Positions 26,973 through 35,447 of a stretch of DNA of 64,000 nucleotides are shown one piece after another (position 1 is the first letter of the stretch; each line of letters opens with the position of its first letter). The notes under the pieces are model-generated. The model made no database searches and had not been told where the DNA came from. It saw only the letters and a list, made by a program, of their open reading frames with translations. The translations under genes were made by a program, and so were the position numbers. Origin of the DNA: Shewanella algae (lineage in GTDB: Bacteria; Pseudomonadota; Gammaproteobacteria; Enterobacterales; Shewanellaceae); assembly GCF_009183365.2 (NCBI RefSeq), contig NZ_CP068230.1, forward strand, positions 3,253,001 through 3,317,000. Direction: 5' to 3'.

Positions 26973-28772
26973 TTAGGCCAGTGCCAGCAACTTGGTACCG
27001 ACGCTGACGGCATCACCTTCCTTGATCAGGATGCGGCTGACTACACCATCGGCCTGAGCCCGGATCTCAGTTTCCATCTTCATCGCCTCGAGTATGATAA
27101 CTACATCACCGGCGCGAACGCTGTCTCCGGCAGCCACCTGTACCTTGAAAATATTGCCGGAAAGCGGCGCGCTCATCTCCAGTTCCGGGCCAGAGGCAAC
27201 AGCAGGGGCCTGCACAGGGGCAGCCTGCGGCTCTGCCACCGGCAAAGGCGCTACCTGACTGATATCACCGCCCTCACTGACCTGCACCACAAAGCGCTGG
27301 CCCTGCACATCCACGGTATAAACCTCCGGCTGACGCCCACCGGTGGCAGCCTTGGTTTGAGTTGTTTGTGACAGAGGAGCTTCCAATTCTGGCTTGGGTT
27401 CAAATGCCGCTGGATTGCCACGGTTCTTAATAAACTGCAGGCCGATTTGCGGGAACAGCGCATAAGTCAGCACATCATCGTCGCGCTCTTCGCTGAGACT
27501 CAGACCTTGCGCCAACGCTTTTTCGGCCAGTTCGGCCCGCAGATGTTCAAGCTCGGGCGCGAGCAGATCGGCCGGGCGGCAACTGACAGGCTCGGCCCCC
27601 TGCAACACCCGCTGTTGCAATTCACTGTTCACCTTGGCCGGGGTGGCGCCATATTCGCCCTTGAGTACACCTTCCGTCTCCTTGGTCAGCGACTTATAGC
27701 GCTCGCCCATGAGCACATTGATTACCGCCTGAGTACCGACAATCTGGGAGGTGGGGGTCACCAGAGGAATAAAACCCAGATCTTCCCGCACCCTTGGGAT
27801 CTCCTCGAGCACCAGATCCAGCTTGTCCTCGGCGCCTTGCTCTCTGAGCTGGTTTTCCATATTGGTCAGCATGCCACCCGGCACTTGAGCCCGCAGAATG
27901 CGTGAATCTATGCCTTTTAGTGCCCCTTCGAAACGGGCATATTTTTTTCTGACCTCACGGAAATAGGCGGCTATCTCCTCCAGCAGTGCCAAGTCATAGC
28001 CTGTCGCCCTATCGGTATCTTCAACCATGGCAACCAAGGTTTCGGTGGCACTGTGACCATAGGTTTGGCTCATGGAAGAAATGGCAGTATCCAGAACATC
28101 AATGCCGGCCTCAATCGCCTTTTGATAGGTTGCGGTTGATAACCCTGTAGTGGCATGGCACTGCATGGTGATCAGTAGATCAGTTTCCGACTTCAAGCGG
28201 CTTATTAGCTCAAATGCCTCCATCGGCTTGAGCAAACCGGCCATATCCTTGATACAGAGTGAATGGCAGCCCATATCTTCCAATTGCTTGGCCATGGTCA
28301 ACCAGGTTTGCAGTGTATGTACGGGGCTTGTGGTGTAAGAAATTGTGCCCTGGGCATGAGCGCCAACATCAATCACGGCTTTCAGCGCGGCTTGCAAGTT
28401 GCGCACATCATTCATGGCATCGAACACCCGGAATACATCGACCCCGCTGTCATGGGCGCGCTCTACAAACCGGGTCACCAAGTCGTCACTGTAATGGCGA
28501 TAACCCAGCAAGTTCTGGCCCCTCAATAACATCTGCTGCCGGGTGTTGGGCATGGCTTGTTTCAGCGCCCGGATCCGCTCCCATGGGTCTTCACCCAGAT
28601 AACGGATACAGGCATCAAAGGTTGCACCGCCCCAGGACTCCAGGGACCAAAAGCCGACACTGTCCAACTTGGATGCAATCGGCAACATATCTTCGATACG
28701 CATTCTGGTTGCCAACAATGACTGGTGGGCATCCCGCAGGACAACGTCGGTTAATGCTAAAGCTTTACTCAT
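26973..28772 (-). CDS. oadA: Oxaloacetate decarboxylase alpha chain, biotin protein
   Basis: This 599-residue cytoplasmic subunit has an N-terminal carboxyltransferase TIM barrel (LTDVVLRDAHQSLLATR, then CHSLCIKDMAG and MQCHATTG with metal ligands). A conserved carboxylase domain follows (about 310-460). Next come a Pro/Ala-rich linker (about 505-530) and a C-terminal biotinyl domain with EAMKMET, where Lys565 is the biotin site. It transfers the carboxyl group from oxaloacetate to biotin and works with OadB and OadG. It sits between oadG and oadB in the operon. Confidence 0.97.
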   Translation of the reverse strand: MSKALALTDVVLRDAHQSLLATRMRIEDMLPIASKLDSVGFWSLESWGGATFDACIRYLGEDPWERIRALKQAMPNTRQQMLLRGQNLLGYRHYSDDLVTRFVERAHDSGVDVFRVFDAMNDVRNLQAALKAVIDVGAHAQGTISYTTSPVHTLQTWLTMAKQLEDMGCHSLCIKDMAGLLKPMEAFELISRLKSETDLLITMQCHATTGLSTATYQKAIEAGIDVLDTAISSMSQTYGHSATETLVAMVEDTDRATGYDLALLEEIAAYFREVRKKYARFEGALKGIDSRILRAQVPGGMLTNMENQLREQGAEDKLDLVLEEIPRVREDLGFIPLVTPTSQIVGTQAVINVLMGERYKSLTKETEGVLKGEYGATPAKVNSELQQRVLQGAEPVSCRPADLLAPELEHLRAELAEKALAQGLSLSEERDDDVLTYALFPQIGLQFIKNRGNPAAFEPKPELEAPLSQTTQTKAATGGRQPEVYTVDVQGQRFVVQVSEGGDISQVAPLPVAEPQAAPVQAPAVASGPELEMSAPLSGNIFKVQVAAGDSVRAGDVVIILEAMKMETEIRAQADGVVSRILIKEGDAVSVGTKLLALA

Positions 28773-28798
28773 CTTTTTTATCCATCAGATTGCGGCAT

Positions 28799-29065
28799 TT
28801 AAGCCTGTTTGCGGTATTGGTGAATGGCACAGCTAATGGCTGCCAGCTGTTGCGGCGTTGGTGCGCCTGCCTGGGCGACGACTGCGGATTGTGCCTTGGC
28901 CCTTTCCTGAGTTTGGTTCTTATCCTCCAAGCTGGGTTTAGGTGCCAGATAATGGGCCGATATCCGGATCCCCAAGATCAGCAGCCCCAAGAACAGATAA
29001 ACCAGCCCCATACCGAGCAGCATAATCCCCACAGCTTCCACGAGTTGCTCAGAAAGCGACATCAT
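28799..29065 (-). CDS. oadG: Oxaloacetate decarboxylase gamma chain
   Basis: This 88-residue protein has one N-terminal membrane helix (about 10-32, GIMLLGMGLVYLFLGLLILG) and a soluble tail rich in Gln and Ala. That fits the small OadG subunit, which bridges the alpha and beta chains and binds zinc through its C-terminal region. It is the first gene of oadGAB, 26 bases before oadA. The upstream region holds an ATTGGT/ACCAA palindrome and a CRP-like site. Confidence 0.9.
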   Translation of the reverse strand: MMSLSEQLVEAVGIMLLGMGLVYLFLGLLILGIRISAHYLAPKPSLEDKNQTQERAKAQSAVVAQAGAPTPQQLAAISCAIHQYRKQA

Positions 29066-29230
29066 ATCTTCCTCATTTTGTTAATGGCGCGGCAGGCCTT
29101 TCCATGTCTAAGTCTGGTCTGAGATGACAGAACATGGCACCCCAGCCGGACAATAATGGTAAATATGCGAAAAAATGCGATTTTCAATCACTGCTTGTTT
29201 TAGCCTAACAGGCCAAGTTGCACCTAACCA

Positions 29231-29246
29231 TGTGACTTAGGTCAAA
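29231..29246. promoter_or_regulatory. CRP-like half-conserved site upstream of oadG
   Basis: TGTGA-CTTAGG-TCAAA matches the CRP pattern TGTGA-N6-TCACA in the first half and three of five bases in the second. It lies about 165 bases before the oadG start, a position suited to activation. Shewanella uses CRP for much of its anaerobic metabolism, so this is plausible but unproven. Confidence 0.4.
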
Positions 29247-29286
29247 AGCGATAACCAATCTATAACAAAAAACCTTCCTCAATGTA

Positions 29287-29303
29287 AATTGGTCATACCA
29301 AAA
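29287..29303. promoter_or_regulatory. PdhR/LldR-type GntR operator candidate
   Basis: AATTGGT-CAT-ACCAAAA fits the PdhR-type palindrome (ATTGGT-N3-ACCAAT) except for one end base. PdhR senses pyruvate, the product of oxaloacetate decarboxylation, so control of oadGAB from here is a sensible inference. The site lies about 220 bases upstream of oadG. Confidence 0.5.
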
Positions 29304-29687
29304 CAAATCAATAAAACCTCATAGGGAATGATGATTCATAAATATTTATTTAATATTTTTGATGAAAAACTAAAACTCAAACCAAAATGAAGGGAAGATG
29401 ATATCGCGAATGCCGGCAAGGGTGGCAAGTTTCAACATAGGGGACTTGTGAATACAAATGGTTTTAAAGCCTTTCCCGGATGTGTTCGCCATAAGCGATA
29501 AAATTGTCTTAAATTCGGGGGAAAGGTCATATGAAGAGCAAAGCATGGTACTTGATGATGAAAATAGGTTCTCTATCCAGAACTTGTTACATCCCGGACT
29601 TTCAGTGGGCCTGTGTCTCTGTATCAAGCTTACGGATAAGGCACTGTGGATAGCTAGGAAATTGCAGGCGAGTAAGAAACAGATAGC

Positions 29688-29712
29688 AAAACGCCCCGCT
29701 ATTGCGGGGCGT
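29688..29712 (-). terminator. Terminator of the tRNA array
   Basis: ACGCCCCGC (29691-29699) and GCGGGGCGT (29704-29712) form a perfect 9-bp stem with a 4-base loop, followed on the minus strand by TTT. It lies 18 bases past the last tRNA. Confidence 0.85.
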
Positions 29713-29729
29713 CTTACTTCTTTGCTATT

Positions 29730-29806
29730 TGGCGCGCATGGAAGGAGTCGAACCTCCGACCGCCTGGTTCGTAGCCAGGTACTCTATCCAGCTGAGCTAC
29801 ATGCGC
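29730..29806 (-). tRNA. tRNA-Arg (ACG), copy 1, discriminator G
   Basis: The 77-base gene includes an encoded CCA. The acceptor stem GCGCATG/CATGCGC, the D arm AGCTCAGCTGGATAGAGT, the anticodon loop CTACGAA (anticodon ACG) and the T arm with GGTTCGACTCC are all intact. The discriminator is G here, unlike four of the other copies. This is the last gene of the array. Confidence 0.97.
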
Positions 29807-29852
29807 TTAATCCGGAACTCAGAAAGCTTAGCTCTCAGAGTATAGTAAAGAA

Positions 29853-29944
29853 TGGCGGAGAAGGAGGGATTCGAACCCTCGATGGGAGATAAAGCCCATA
29901 CTCCCTTAGCAGGGGAGCGCCTTCGGCCACTCGGCCACCTCTCC
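29853..29944 (-). tRNA. tRNA-Ser (GCT), copy 1
   Basis: The 92-base gene includes CCA, has the acceptor stem GGAGAGG/CTTCTCC, a long variable arm typical of serine tRNAs and the anticodon loop CTGCTAA (GCT). The discriminator is G, as expected for seryl-tRNA synthetase recognition. Confidence 0.97.
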
Positions 29945-29952
29945 GCATAAAT

Positions 29953-30029
29953 TGGTGCGCATGGAAGGAGTCGAACCTCCGACCGCCTGGTTCGTAGCCA
30001 GGTACTCTATCCAGCTGAGCTACATGCGC
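29953..30029 (-). tRNA. tRNA-Arg (ACG), copy 2
   Basis: Body identical by eye to the other Arg copies, with discriminator A and encoded CCA. Confidence 0.97.
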
Positions 30030-30059
30030 TTAAATTTATTGCGTACTTTACTTGATATC

Positions 30060-30136
30060 TGGTGCGCATGGAAGGAGTCGAACCTCCGACCGCCTGGTTC
30101 GTAGCCAGGTACTCTATCCAGCTGAGCTACATGCGC
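30060..30136 (-). tRNA. tRNA-Arg (ACG), copy 3
   Basis: Same 77-base gene as copy 2, discriminator A, encoded CCA. The spacers either side are not conserved, so duplication has covered little more than the tRNA. Confidence 0.97.
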
Positions 30137-30179
30137 TTTCAGATAATCAATTTTTCTTAGCAGCCTTTAAGGTTCCAGA

Positions 30180-30256
30180 TGGTGCGCATGGAAGGAGTCG
30201 AACCTCCGACCGCCTGGTTCGTAGCCAGGTACTCTATCCAGCTGAGCTACATGCGC
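30180..30256 (-). tRNA. tRNA-Arg (ACG), copy 4
   Basis: Same 77-base gene, discriminator A, encoded CCA. Confidence 0.97.
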
Positions 30257-30285
30257 TTGATCATCTTGGAAAACTAAAGCAGAAG

Positions 30286-30362
30286 TGGCGCGCATGGAAG
30301 GAGTCGAACCTCCGACCGCCTGGTTCGTAGCCAGGTACTCTATCCAGCTGAGCTACATGCGC
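30286..30362 (-). tRNA. tRNA-Arg (ACG), copy 5, discriminator G
   Basis: Same body as the others but with G at the discriminator, as in copy 1. Encoded CCA present. Confidence 0.97.
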
Positions 30363-30393
30363 GAATTGTATTCTTTACTGCTAAAACGGAAAA

Positions 30394-30470
30394 TGGTGCG
30401 CATGGAAGGAGTCGAACCTCCGACCGCCTGGTTCGTAGCCAGGTACTCTATCCAGCTGAGCTACATGCGC
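30394..30470 (-). tRNA. tRNA-Arg (ACG), copy 6
   Basis: Same 77-base gene, discriminator A, encoded CCA. It follows tRNA-Ser copy 2 by 18 bases in transcription order. Confidence 0.97.
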
Positions 30471-30488
30471 ATATTTTACGTTAAGAAA

Positions 30489-30580
30489 TGGCGGAGAAGG
30501 AGGGATTCGAACCCTCGATGGGAGATAAAGCCCATACTCCCTTAGCAGGGGAGCGCCTTCGGCCACTCGGCCACCTCTCC
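30489..30580 (-). tRNA. tRNA-Ser (GCT), copy 2
   Basis: Identical by eye to tRNA-Ser copy 1: 92 bases with CCA, anticodon GCT. This is the first gene of the array, 15 bases from the promoter -10 box. Confidence 0.97.
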
Positions 30581-30595
30581 GTTTTCTTGGCGCAC

Positions 30596-30623
30596 ATATT
30601 ACTGTTTGAAGAAAATAAGTCAA
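30596..30623 (-). promoter_or_regulatory. Sigma-70 promoter of the tRNA array
   Basis: On the minus strand TTGACT, a 16-base spacer and TAATAT are followed by a GC-rich GTGCGCC discriminator. That combination is typical of stringently controlled stable-RNA promoters. Confidence 0.8.
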
Positions 30624-30729
30624 ACCCTTTTTCCGAAACCTTTTCCGTTTGTCCTGTTTTTAATCACCTGACCTAAATAACGCGCAAATCCTGTGCTATC
30701 AAGGGTTTTCCGGCTCCAGAAAATAAAAA

Positions 30730-30749
30730 AGCCAGTTTAAAAACTGACT
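30730..30749 (-). terminator. Terminator of csrA
   Basis: On the minus strand AGTCAGTTT pairs with AAACTGGCT (one G-T pair), followed by a TTTTTTATTT run, 36 bases past the csrA stop. Confidence 0.8.
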
Positions 30750-30784
30750 CTTCTATTCCTGACGGAGGTTCACTTTATGTCGCC

Positions 30785-30982
30785 TCAGAAGTTACCACCT
30801 TCAGAAGGTGTTCCTGTTTTCTCAGACTGAATACGCTGATAAATCTCTTCACGGTGCACAGAAACTTCTTTGGGTGCATTCACACCTATACGTACCTGAT
30901 TCCCCTTCACACCCAGCACTGTCACTGTGACCTCGTCACCAATCATCAGTGTTTCGCCAACACGACGAGTCAAAATCAGCAT
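30785..30982 (-). CDS. csrA: Carbon storage regulator CsrA
   Basis: This 65-residue RNA-binding protein begins MLILTRRVGETLMIGDEVTV and keeps the core GVKGNQVRIGVNAPKEVSVHREEIY, including the Arg44-type residue that contacts GGA in RNA loops. CsrA represses or stabilises target mRNAs and opposes small RNAs made under BarA-UvrY control; barA is also in this window. Gene order alaS-lysC-csrA-tRNA-Ser is the usual gammaproteobacterial one. Confidence 0.98.
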   Translation of the reverse strand: MLILTRRVGETLMIGDEVTVTVLGVKGNQVRIGVNAPKEVSVHREEIYQRIQSEKTGTPSEGGNF

Positions 30983-31098
30983 TCGATTGCTCCTCTAGTT
31001 TCCATATCTTCTACACACGGCGCTCATCCGTCGTAACCATTATTATAAGGTGAGCTTAGTACAAATTAATAGTATTCAATACTAAATCCGTTGTTTAA

Positions 31099-32337
31099 TT
31101 ACACCTTATTTAGTTCAAAAGCGTGATGTAACACCCGAACTGCCCTGTGTAAATCCGATTCATCTATTACCACTGACAGCTTTATCTCTGATGTTGCCAT
31201 CAACTTAACATGAATTCCTTCATTCCCCAAGATATCAAACACCTTGGCGGTTGCCTCGGCCCTGCGATGCACGCCGGCACCTATTACAGACACCTTTGCC
31301 AGGGCTTTTTCAAACACCAATAGGCCAAACGATGTTCCAAGTTCCGGTTCATCGAGCGCCTTTAACGCCCAAGGGAGCCTGCTGGCATCCAAGGTAAAGC
31401 TGACGCTGTCATCTGTACCCGCCTTGGTCACCAGATCCACTTCCACACCATTTTCGGCCAGCAGTGAAAATACTGCCGCAAAGGGGTCCGGTGAATCGTC
31501 GGTGCGACTTAGACTCAGCATCGCCTGCCCTTTACTGCAAGCGATACCCGCTACTTGATTACTCTTGTCTTCACAGGCATCGAAACGGATCAGGGTGCCA
31601 CTGCCAGGTTCAAAGCTGGAAAGCACCCGCAAGGGAACCCGAAAGCGCTCGGCATAAGACACGGAATCCGGGTGCAACACCTTGGCTCCCAACCGAGCCA
31701 TCTCCAGCATCTCTTCGAAACTGATGGCATCAAGCTTTTGTGCGCTCGGTTCAATATTGGGATCTGTGGTATAGACACCAGCCACATCGGTAAAAATTTG
31801 ACATTCCTGCGCCTTGAGCGCGGCAGCCAATGCCACAGCAGTGGTATCCGAGCCTCCGCGCCCAAGAGTGGTCACTTCCCCGAATTGATCCCGACCCTGG
31901 AAGCCGGCCACTATCGGGATAATTCCCTGGGCCAGCAATTCCAGCAGATACTGAACGTCAACTCGTTCGATACTGGCACGGCCAAACTGGCTATTGGTGT
32001 GGATTTGCACCTGGGCGGCATTGAGCGACTTGGCCTTGACGCCACGTTTTGCCAACGCCATCGCCATCAGCGCAATACTCACCTGCTCGCCGGTGGAGAC
32101 CAGCATGTCCATCTCCCGCGCCGATGCATCGGGGTCAATCTGCCCCGCCAGTGCAAACAAACGGTTGGTTTCACCAGCCATGGCAGAGAGCACCAACACC
32201 TGATGCTCGCCGCTCAATTGAGCTTTGGCAATCTGCTCGGCAATCACCTCGATACGCTCAATCGAGCCTACCGAGGTGCCGCCGAACTTTTTGACATACA
32301 GTCGCTCGTTACTGCCTGAACGTACTTCTTGTGTCAC
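31099..32337 (-). CDS. lysC: Aspartokinase LysC, lysine-sensitive type
   Basis: This 412-residue enzyme phosphorylates aspartate at the head of the lysine, threonine and methionine pathways. It has the kinase signature VKKFGGTSVGSIERI near residue 15, GFQGRDQFGEVTTLGRGGSDTTAVALA, and two C-terminal ACT domains (about 270-405). The length and layout match the monofunctional alpha-subunit type. It lies 22 bases after alaS, so the two are probably co-transcribed. No lysine riboswitch fits in that gap. Confidence 0.95.
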   Translation of the reverse strand: MTQEVRSGSNERLYVKKFGGTSVGSIERIEVIAEQIAKAQLSGEHQVLVLSAMAGETNRLFALAGQIDPDASAREMDMLVSTGEQVSIALMAMALAKRGVKAKSLNAAQVQIHTNSQFGRASIERVDVQYLLELLAQGIIPIVAGFQGRDQFGEVTTLGRGGSDTTAVALAAALKAQECQIFTDVAGVYTTDPNIEPSAQKLDAISFEEMLEMARLGAKVLHPDSVSYAERFRVPLRVLSSFEPGSGTLIRFDACEDKSNQVAGIACSKGQAMLSLSRTDDSPDPFAAVFSLLAENGVEVDLVTKAGTDDSVSFTLDASRLPWALKALDEPELGTSFGLLVFEKALAKVSVIGAGVHRRAEATAKVFDILGNEGIHVKLMATSEIKLSVVIDESDLHRAVRVLHHAFELNKV

Positions 32338-32359
32338 ATAGACCTCGTTGGTGGCGAAA

Positions 32360-34984
32360 TTATGCCAGACGTTCAGTCAGCCAAGGCGTTACCGATGCCA
32401 ATGCCTGAGGCAAGTTGGCAACTTCACTACCACCAGCCTGAGCCATATCGGGACGGCCACCGCCCTTGCCACCAACCTGCGCAGCCACCATGGCCACCAA
32501 TTCACCGGCCTTCACCTTAGCGGTCAAGTCTTTAGTCACCCCGGCGATAAGGTTTACTTTGTCTCCATGAGCCAGACCCAGCACCACTATGCCAGATTGC
32601 AGCTTCTGCTTGAGCTCGTCCTGCAGACCACGCAGAGAGCCAGGGTCAATGCCTTCGACCTGTTTCACCAACACCTTGACTCCGGCAATCTCTTGCGCAT
32701 CGGAAATCATATCGGCACTGGCCGCGGCGGCCAGTTTGTCTTTGAGTTGAGCAATCTCTTTTTCCAGTTGGCGGCTACGCTCCAACTGCGCCTTAAGCTT
32801 GGCTACCACTGAGTAACTGTCTGCTTTCAGCAAGTTAGCAGCATCACTCAACTCTTGCTGTTGCTCGGCGACGAAGGCCATGGCAGCAGCACCTGTGACT
32901 GCTTCAATACGGCGAATACCGGCGGCGATACCGCCTTCGGAAGTGATCTTGAACAGACCTATGTCACCGGTGCGGCCCACATGGGTACCACCACAAAGCT
33001 CAATAGAAAAGTCTCCCATGGTCACAACCCGAACCTGGGCGTCGTATTTTTCACCGAACAAGGCCATGGCGCCCTTGGCTTTGGCCTGCTCTATGTCCAT
33101 CTCAGCCGTTTTCAGCTCGTGGTTACGACGGATCTGGGTATTGACCATCTCCTCAACCGCCTTGAGCTCTTCAGGCTTAACCGCTTCAAAGTGAGAGAAG
33201 TCGAAACGCAGACGCTCGGGCTCCACCAATGAACCTTTCTGGGTCACATGCTCACCCAATACTTGACGCAGCGCGGCGTGCAGCAGGTGAGTCACTGAGT
33301 GGTTCAGTTGGGTGCGATGGCGCAGTTTCTTATCGACTTGCGCAAGCAACTCCTGACCCAGAGTCAGTTTGCCTTGGCTCAGTTGGCCGATATGACCTGT
33401 GGCCTGGGCATACTTTTGGGTGTCGCTCACCTCAAACAGCAAACCTTCGGCTGTCAGTTGGCCCTTATCGCCTACCTGGCCGCCTGACTCGCCATAAAAT
33501 GGAGTCTTGTCCAGCACAATAACCGCTTGCTGACCGGCATCCAGAGTGTCGACCGCCTGACCATCGACATAGATGCCGATAACCTTGCCATTGCCGCTGA
33601 GTTCACTGTAACCGCAGAACTCACTGTCGGCATCAATCTTCAGCCCGGCGTTGTAATCGGCACCAAACTGACCGGCGGCCTGAGCCCGGCTACGCTGCTC
33701 GGCCATCGCCGCATCAAAACCATCTTCATCGACCTTGATATTACGCTCGCGGCAAACATCGGCGGTCAAATCCATAGGGAAACCATAGGTATCGTAGAGC
33801 TTGAATACGGTTCCACCATCCAAGGTATCGCCTTTAAGCTCAGACAAAGCAGCATCCAAAATACCCAGACCACGCTCAAGTGTACGGGCAAACTGTTCTT
33901 CTTCGGCTTTCAGCGCCTTTTCCACTATGCTCTGAGTCGCCTTAAGGCCCTTGGCAGCATCGCCCATCACGTCAATAAGTGTAGGTACCAGCTTGTAGAA
34001 GAAGGTGTCTGTGGCGCCCAGTTTGTTACCGTGACGCACGGCGCGGCGGATAATACGCCGCAGTACATAACCCCGGCCTTCATTGGACGGCATCACACCA
34101 TCGGCAATAAGGAAGGCGCAAGAGCGAATGTGGTCGGCGATAACCCGCAGGGATTTGTTTTCCAGATCTGTCACGCCGATGATCTCGGCCGTTTTGGCAA
34201 TCAGAGTGCGGAACACGTCAATTTCATAGTTGGAATGCACGCCTTGCATAATGGCGGCAATACGCTCTATACCCATACCTGTATCGACTGAAGGCTTGGG
34301 CAGAGGCTCCATCACACCATCGGCCTGACGGTTGTACTGCATGAAGACTATGTTCCAGATCTCAATGAATCTGTCACCATCCTCTTCCGGTGTACCTGGA
34401 CGGCCACCAGGAATGTGAGCACCGTGATCATAGAATATTTCGGTACAAGGTCCACAAGGACCTGTATCGCCCATCTGCCAGAAGTTATCTGAAGCATAAG
34501 GTGCGCCCTTGTTGTCGCCGATACGGATAATGTCCTCGGCGGGAACCCCTATCTGCTTGTTCCAGATATCAAAGGCTTCATCATCAGATTGATAAACGGT
34601 AACGCACAGACGTTCCTTGGGCAGCTTGAGCTCTTCAGTCAAGAAGGTCCAGGCAAAGCGAATGGCATCTTCTTTGAAGTAATCACCGAAGCTAAAGTTA
34701 CCCAGCATCTCAAAGAAGGTGTGGTGACGGGCCGTATAACCCACGTTATCCAGGTCGTTATGTTTACCACCGGCGCGAACACAACGCTGCGAAGTGGTAG
34801 CGCGGCTATAGCTGCGCTTGTCCATACCGAGGAATACGTCTTTAAACTGGTTCATCCCGGCGTTGGTGAACAACAAAGTGGGGTCATTGCCTGGCACCAG
34901 TGAACTGCTGTCGACTACCTGATGGCCATTCTTGCGGAAAAACTCCAGGAAAGCACTTCTGAGTGCTGCTGTGGTTTGGTACAT
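32360..34984 (-). CDS. alaS: Alanyl-tRNA synthetase AlaS
   Basis: The ATG at 34984, seven bases after AGGA, gives 874 residues starting MYQTTAALRSAFLEFFRKNGH, the standard N-terminus; a longer frame to 35074 would run into the promoter. Features are the class II core (NDPTLLFTNAGMNQFKDVFLG, DNFWQMGDTGPCGPCTEIFYD), the tRNA-binding middle, the editing domain with HSVTHLLHAALR and CGGTHV zinc ligands, and a Gly-rich C-terminal domain (GGKGGGRPDMAQAGG). It charges tRNA-Ala and edits Ser and Gly mischarging. Confidence 0.98.
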   Translation of the reverse strand: MYQTTAALRSAFLEFFRKNGHQVVDSSSLVPGNDPTLLFTNAGMNQFKDVFLGMDKRSYSRATTSQRCVRAGGKHNDLDNVGYTARHHTFFEMLGNFSFGDYFKEDAIRFAWTFLTEELKLPKERLCVTVYQSDDEAFDIWNKQIGVPAEDIIRIGDNKGAPYASDNFWQMGDTGPCGPCTEIFYDHGAHIPGGRPGTPEEDGDRFIEIWNIVFMQYNRQADGVMEPLPKPSVDTGMGIERIAAIMQGVHSNYEIDVFRTLIAKTAEIIGVTDLENKSLRVIADHIRSCAFLIADGVMPSNEGRGYVLRRIIRRAVRHGNKLGATDTFFYKLVPTLIDVMGDAAKGLKATQSIVEKALKAEEEQFARTLERGLGILDAALSELKGDTLDGGTVFKLYDTYGFPMDLTADVCRERNIKVDEDGFDAAMAEQRSRAQAAGQFGADYNAGLKIDADSEFCGYSELSGNGKVIGIYVDGQAVDTLDAGQQAVIVLDKTPFYGESGGQVGDKGQLTAEGLLFEVSDTQKYAQATGHIGQLSQGKLTLGQELLAQVDKKLRHRTQLNHSVTHLLHAALRQVLGEHVTQKGSLVEPERLRFDFSHFEAVKPEELKAVEEMVNTQIRRNHELKTAEMDIEQAKAKGAMALFGEKYDAQVRVVTMGDFSIELCGGTHVGRTGDIGLFKITSEGGIAAGIRRIEAVTGAAAMAFVAEQQQELSDAANLLKADSYSVVAKLKAQLERSRQLEKEIAQLKDKLAAAASADMISDAQEIAGVKVLVKQVEGIDPGSLRGLQDELKQKLQSGIVVLGLAHGDKVNLIAGVTKDLTAKVKAGELVAMVAAQVGGKGGGRPDMAQAGGSEVANLPQALASVTPWLTERLA

Positions 34985-35447
34985 AAATCGTCCTGAGTTG
35001 CTTAAGCCTGAATAATGTATAAAAAGTGGTCTAAAGGCGTGCGTCGCCCGGCCACTCAAGCGCTCTTTTGCCAAGCATTATAAGCATGCAGCGCCAGAAT
35101 ACCAATTAGATTGCGCAGGGTATGACGCCTGATACAGCCAAGGTACAGAGAGCGTTAGCGGCATAAGCCGAAACCCAATAACCTGAGTCAGCAAATACCA
35201 TTTGCCACAGGCGCGGAATCACTCAGGGGATGGAGCCCTGAAGGCTACGGCAAGTTTTAACGGGACAGATAAAGTCAGCTAAAAGCGCCAGAACGGAGTG
35301 TTAACAGCTGAGTGTTACTTTGGCGTGCAAACAACGACTGCAACTCAAGGAAAGTAAATGCTGGGGTTTTGTAAAACAAGGTCAGTTTGGGATGCTTTAG
35401 CAGCGGTAAGCTTAGTTGTGAAGGGGCAATTGTGATAGAGGGAAAAG
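34985..35447. other. 463-base gap between alaS and recX
   Basis: The first 120 bases hold the alaS leader and promoter. The rest has no open frame with a ribosome site and no clear repeat; short T-poor hairpins are present (for example GGGCTCCATCCCC). No small RNA could be identified by eye. Confidence 0.4.
35077..35105 (-). promoter_or_regulatory. alaS promoter
   Basis: On the minus strand TTGGTA, a 17-base spacer and a perfect TATAAT lie about 92 bases before the alaS ATG. Confidence 0.7.

Larger units (their letters stand above)
29066..29729. other. 664-base gap upstream of oadGAB, no supported gene
   Basis: The oadG-proximal half holds the two candidate regulator sites described separately and a strongly AT-rich stretch around 29335-29375. 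The tRNA-proximal half has open frames on both strands (an 85-codon one on minus and a longer one on plus that runs on into the tRNA genes). Neither looks like a known protein, and ribosome sites are poor. It may contain a decayed gene. The tRNA terminator lies at its right end. Confidence 0.4.

Noticed and set aside
29458..30545. Plus-strand open frames with repeated GRSRTSDRLVRSQVLYPAEL-type sequence
   Set aside because: These are the well-known false translations of tRNA genes in antisense; the DNA is fully explained by tRNA-Arg and tRNA-Ser.
29730..30580. Regularly repeated 77-base units, CRISPR-like at first sight
   Set aside because: The units fold as tRNAs with encoded CCA and the spacing is irregular; no cas genes are near.
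32338..32359. Possible lysine riboswitch before lysC
   Set aside because: Only 22 bases separate alaS and lysC, far too short.
34985..35074. N-terminal extension of AlaS by 30 residues
   Set aside because: Family N-termini begin at MYQTT, a good ribosome site precedes that ATG, and the extension covers the leader just downstream of the promoter.
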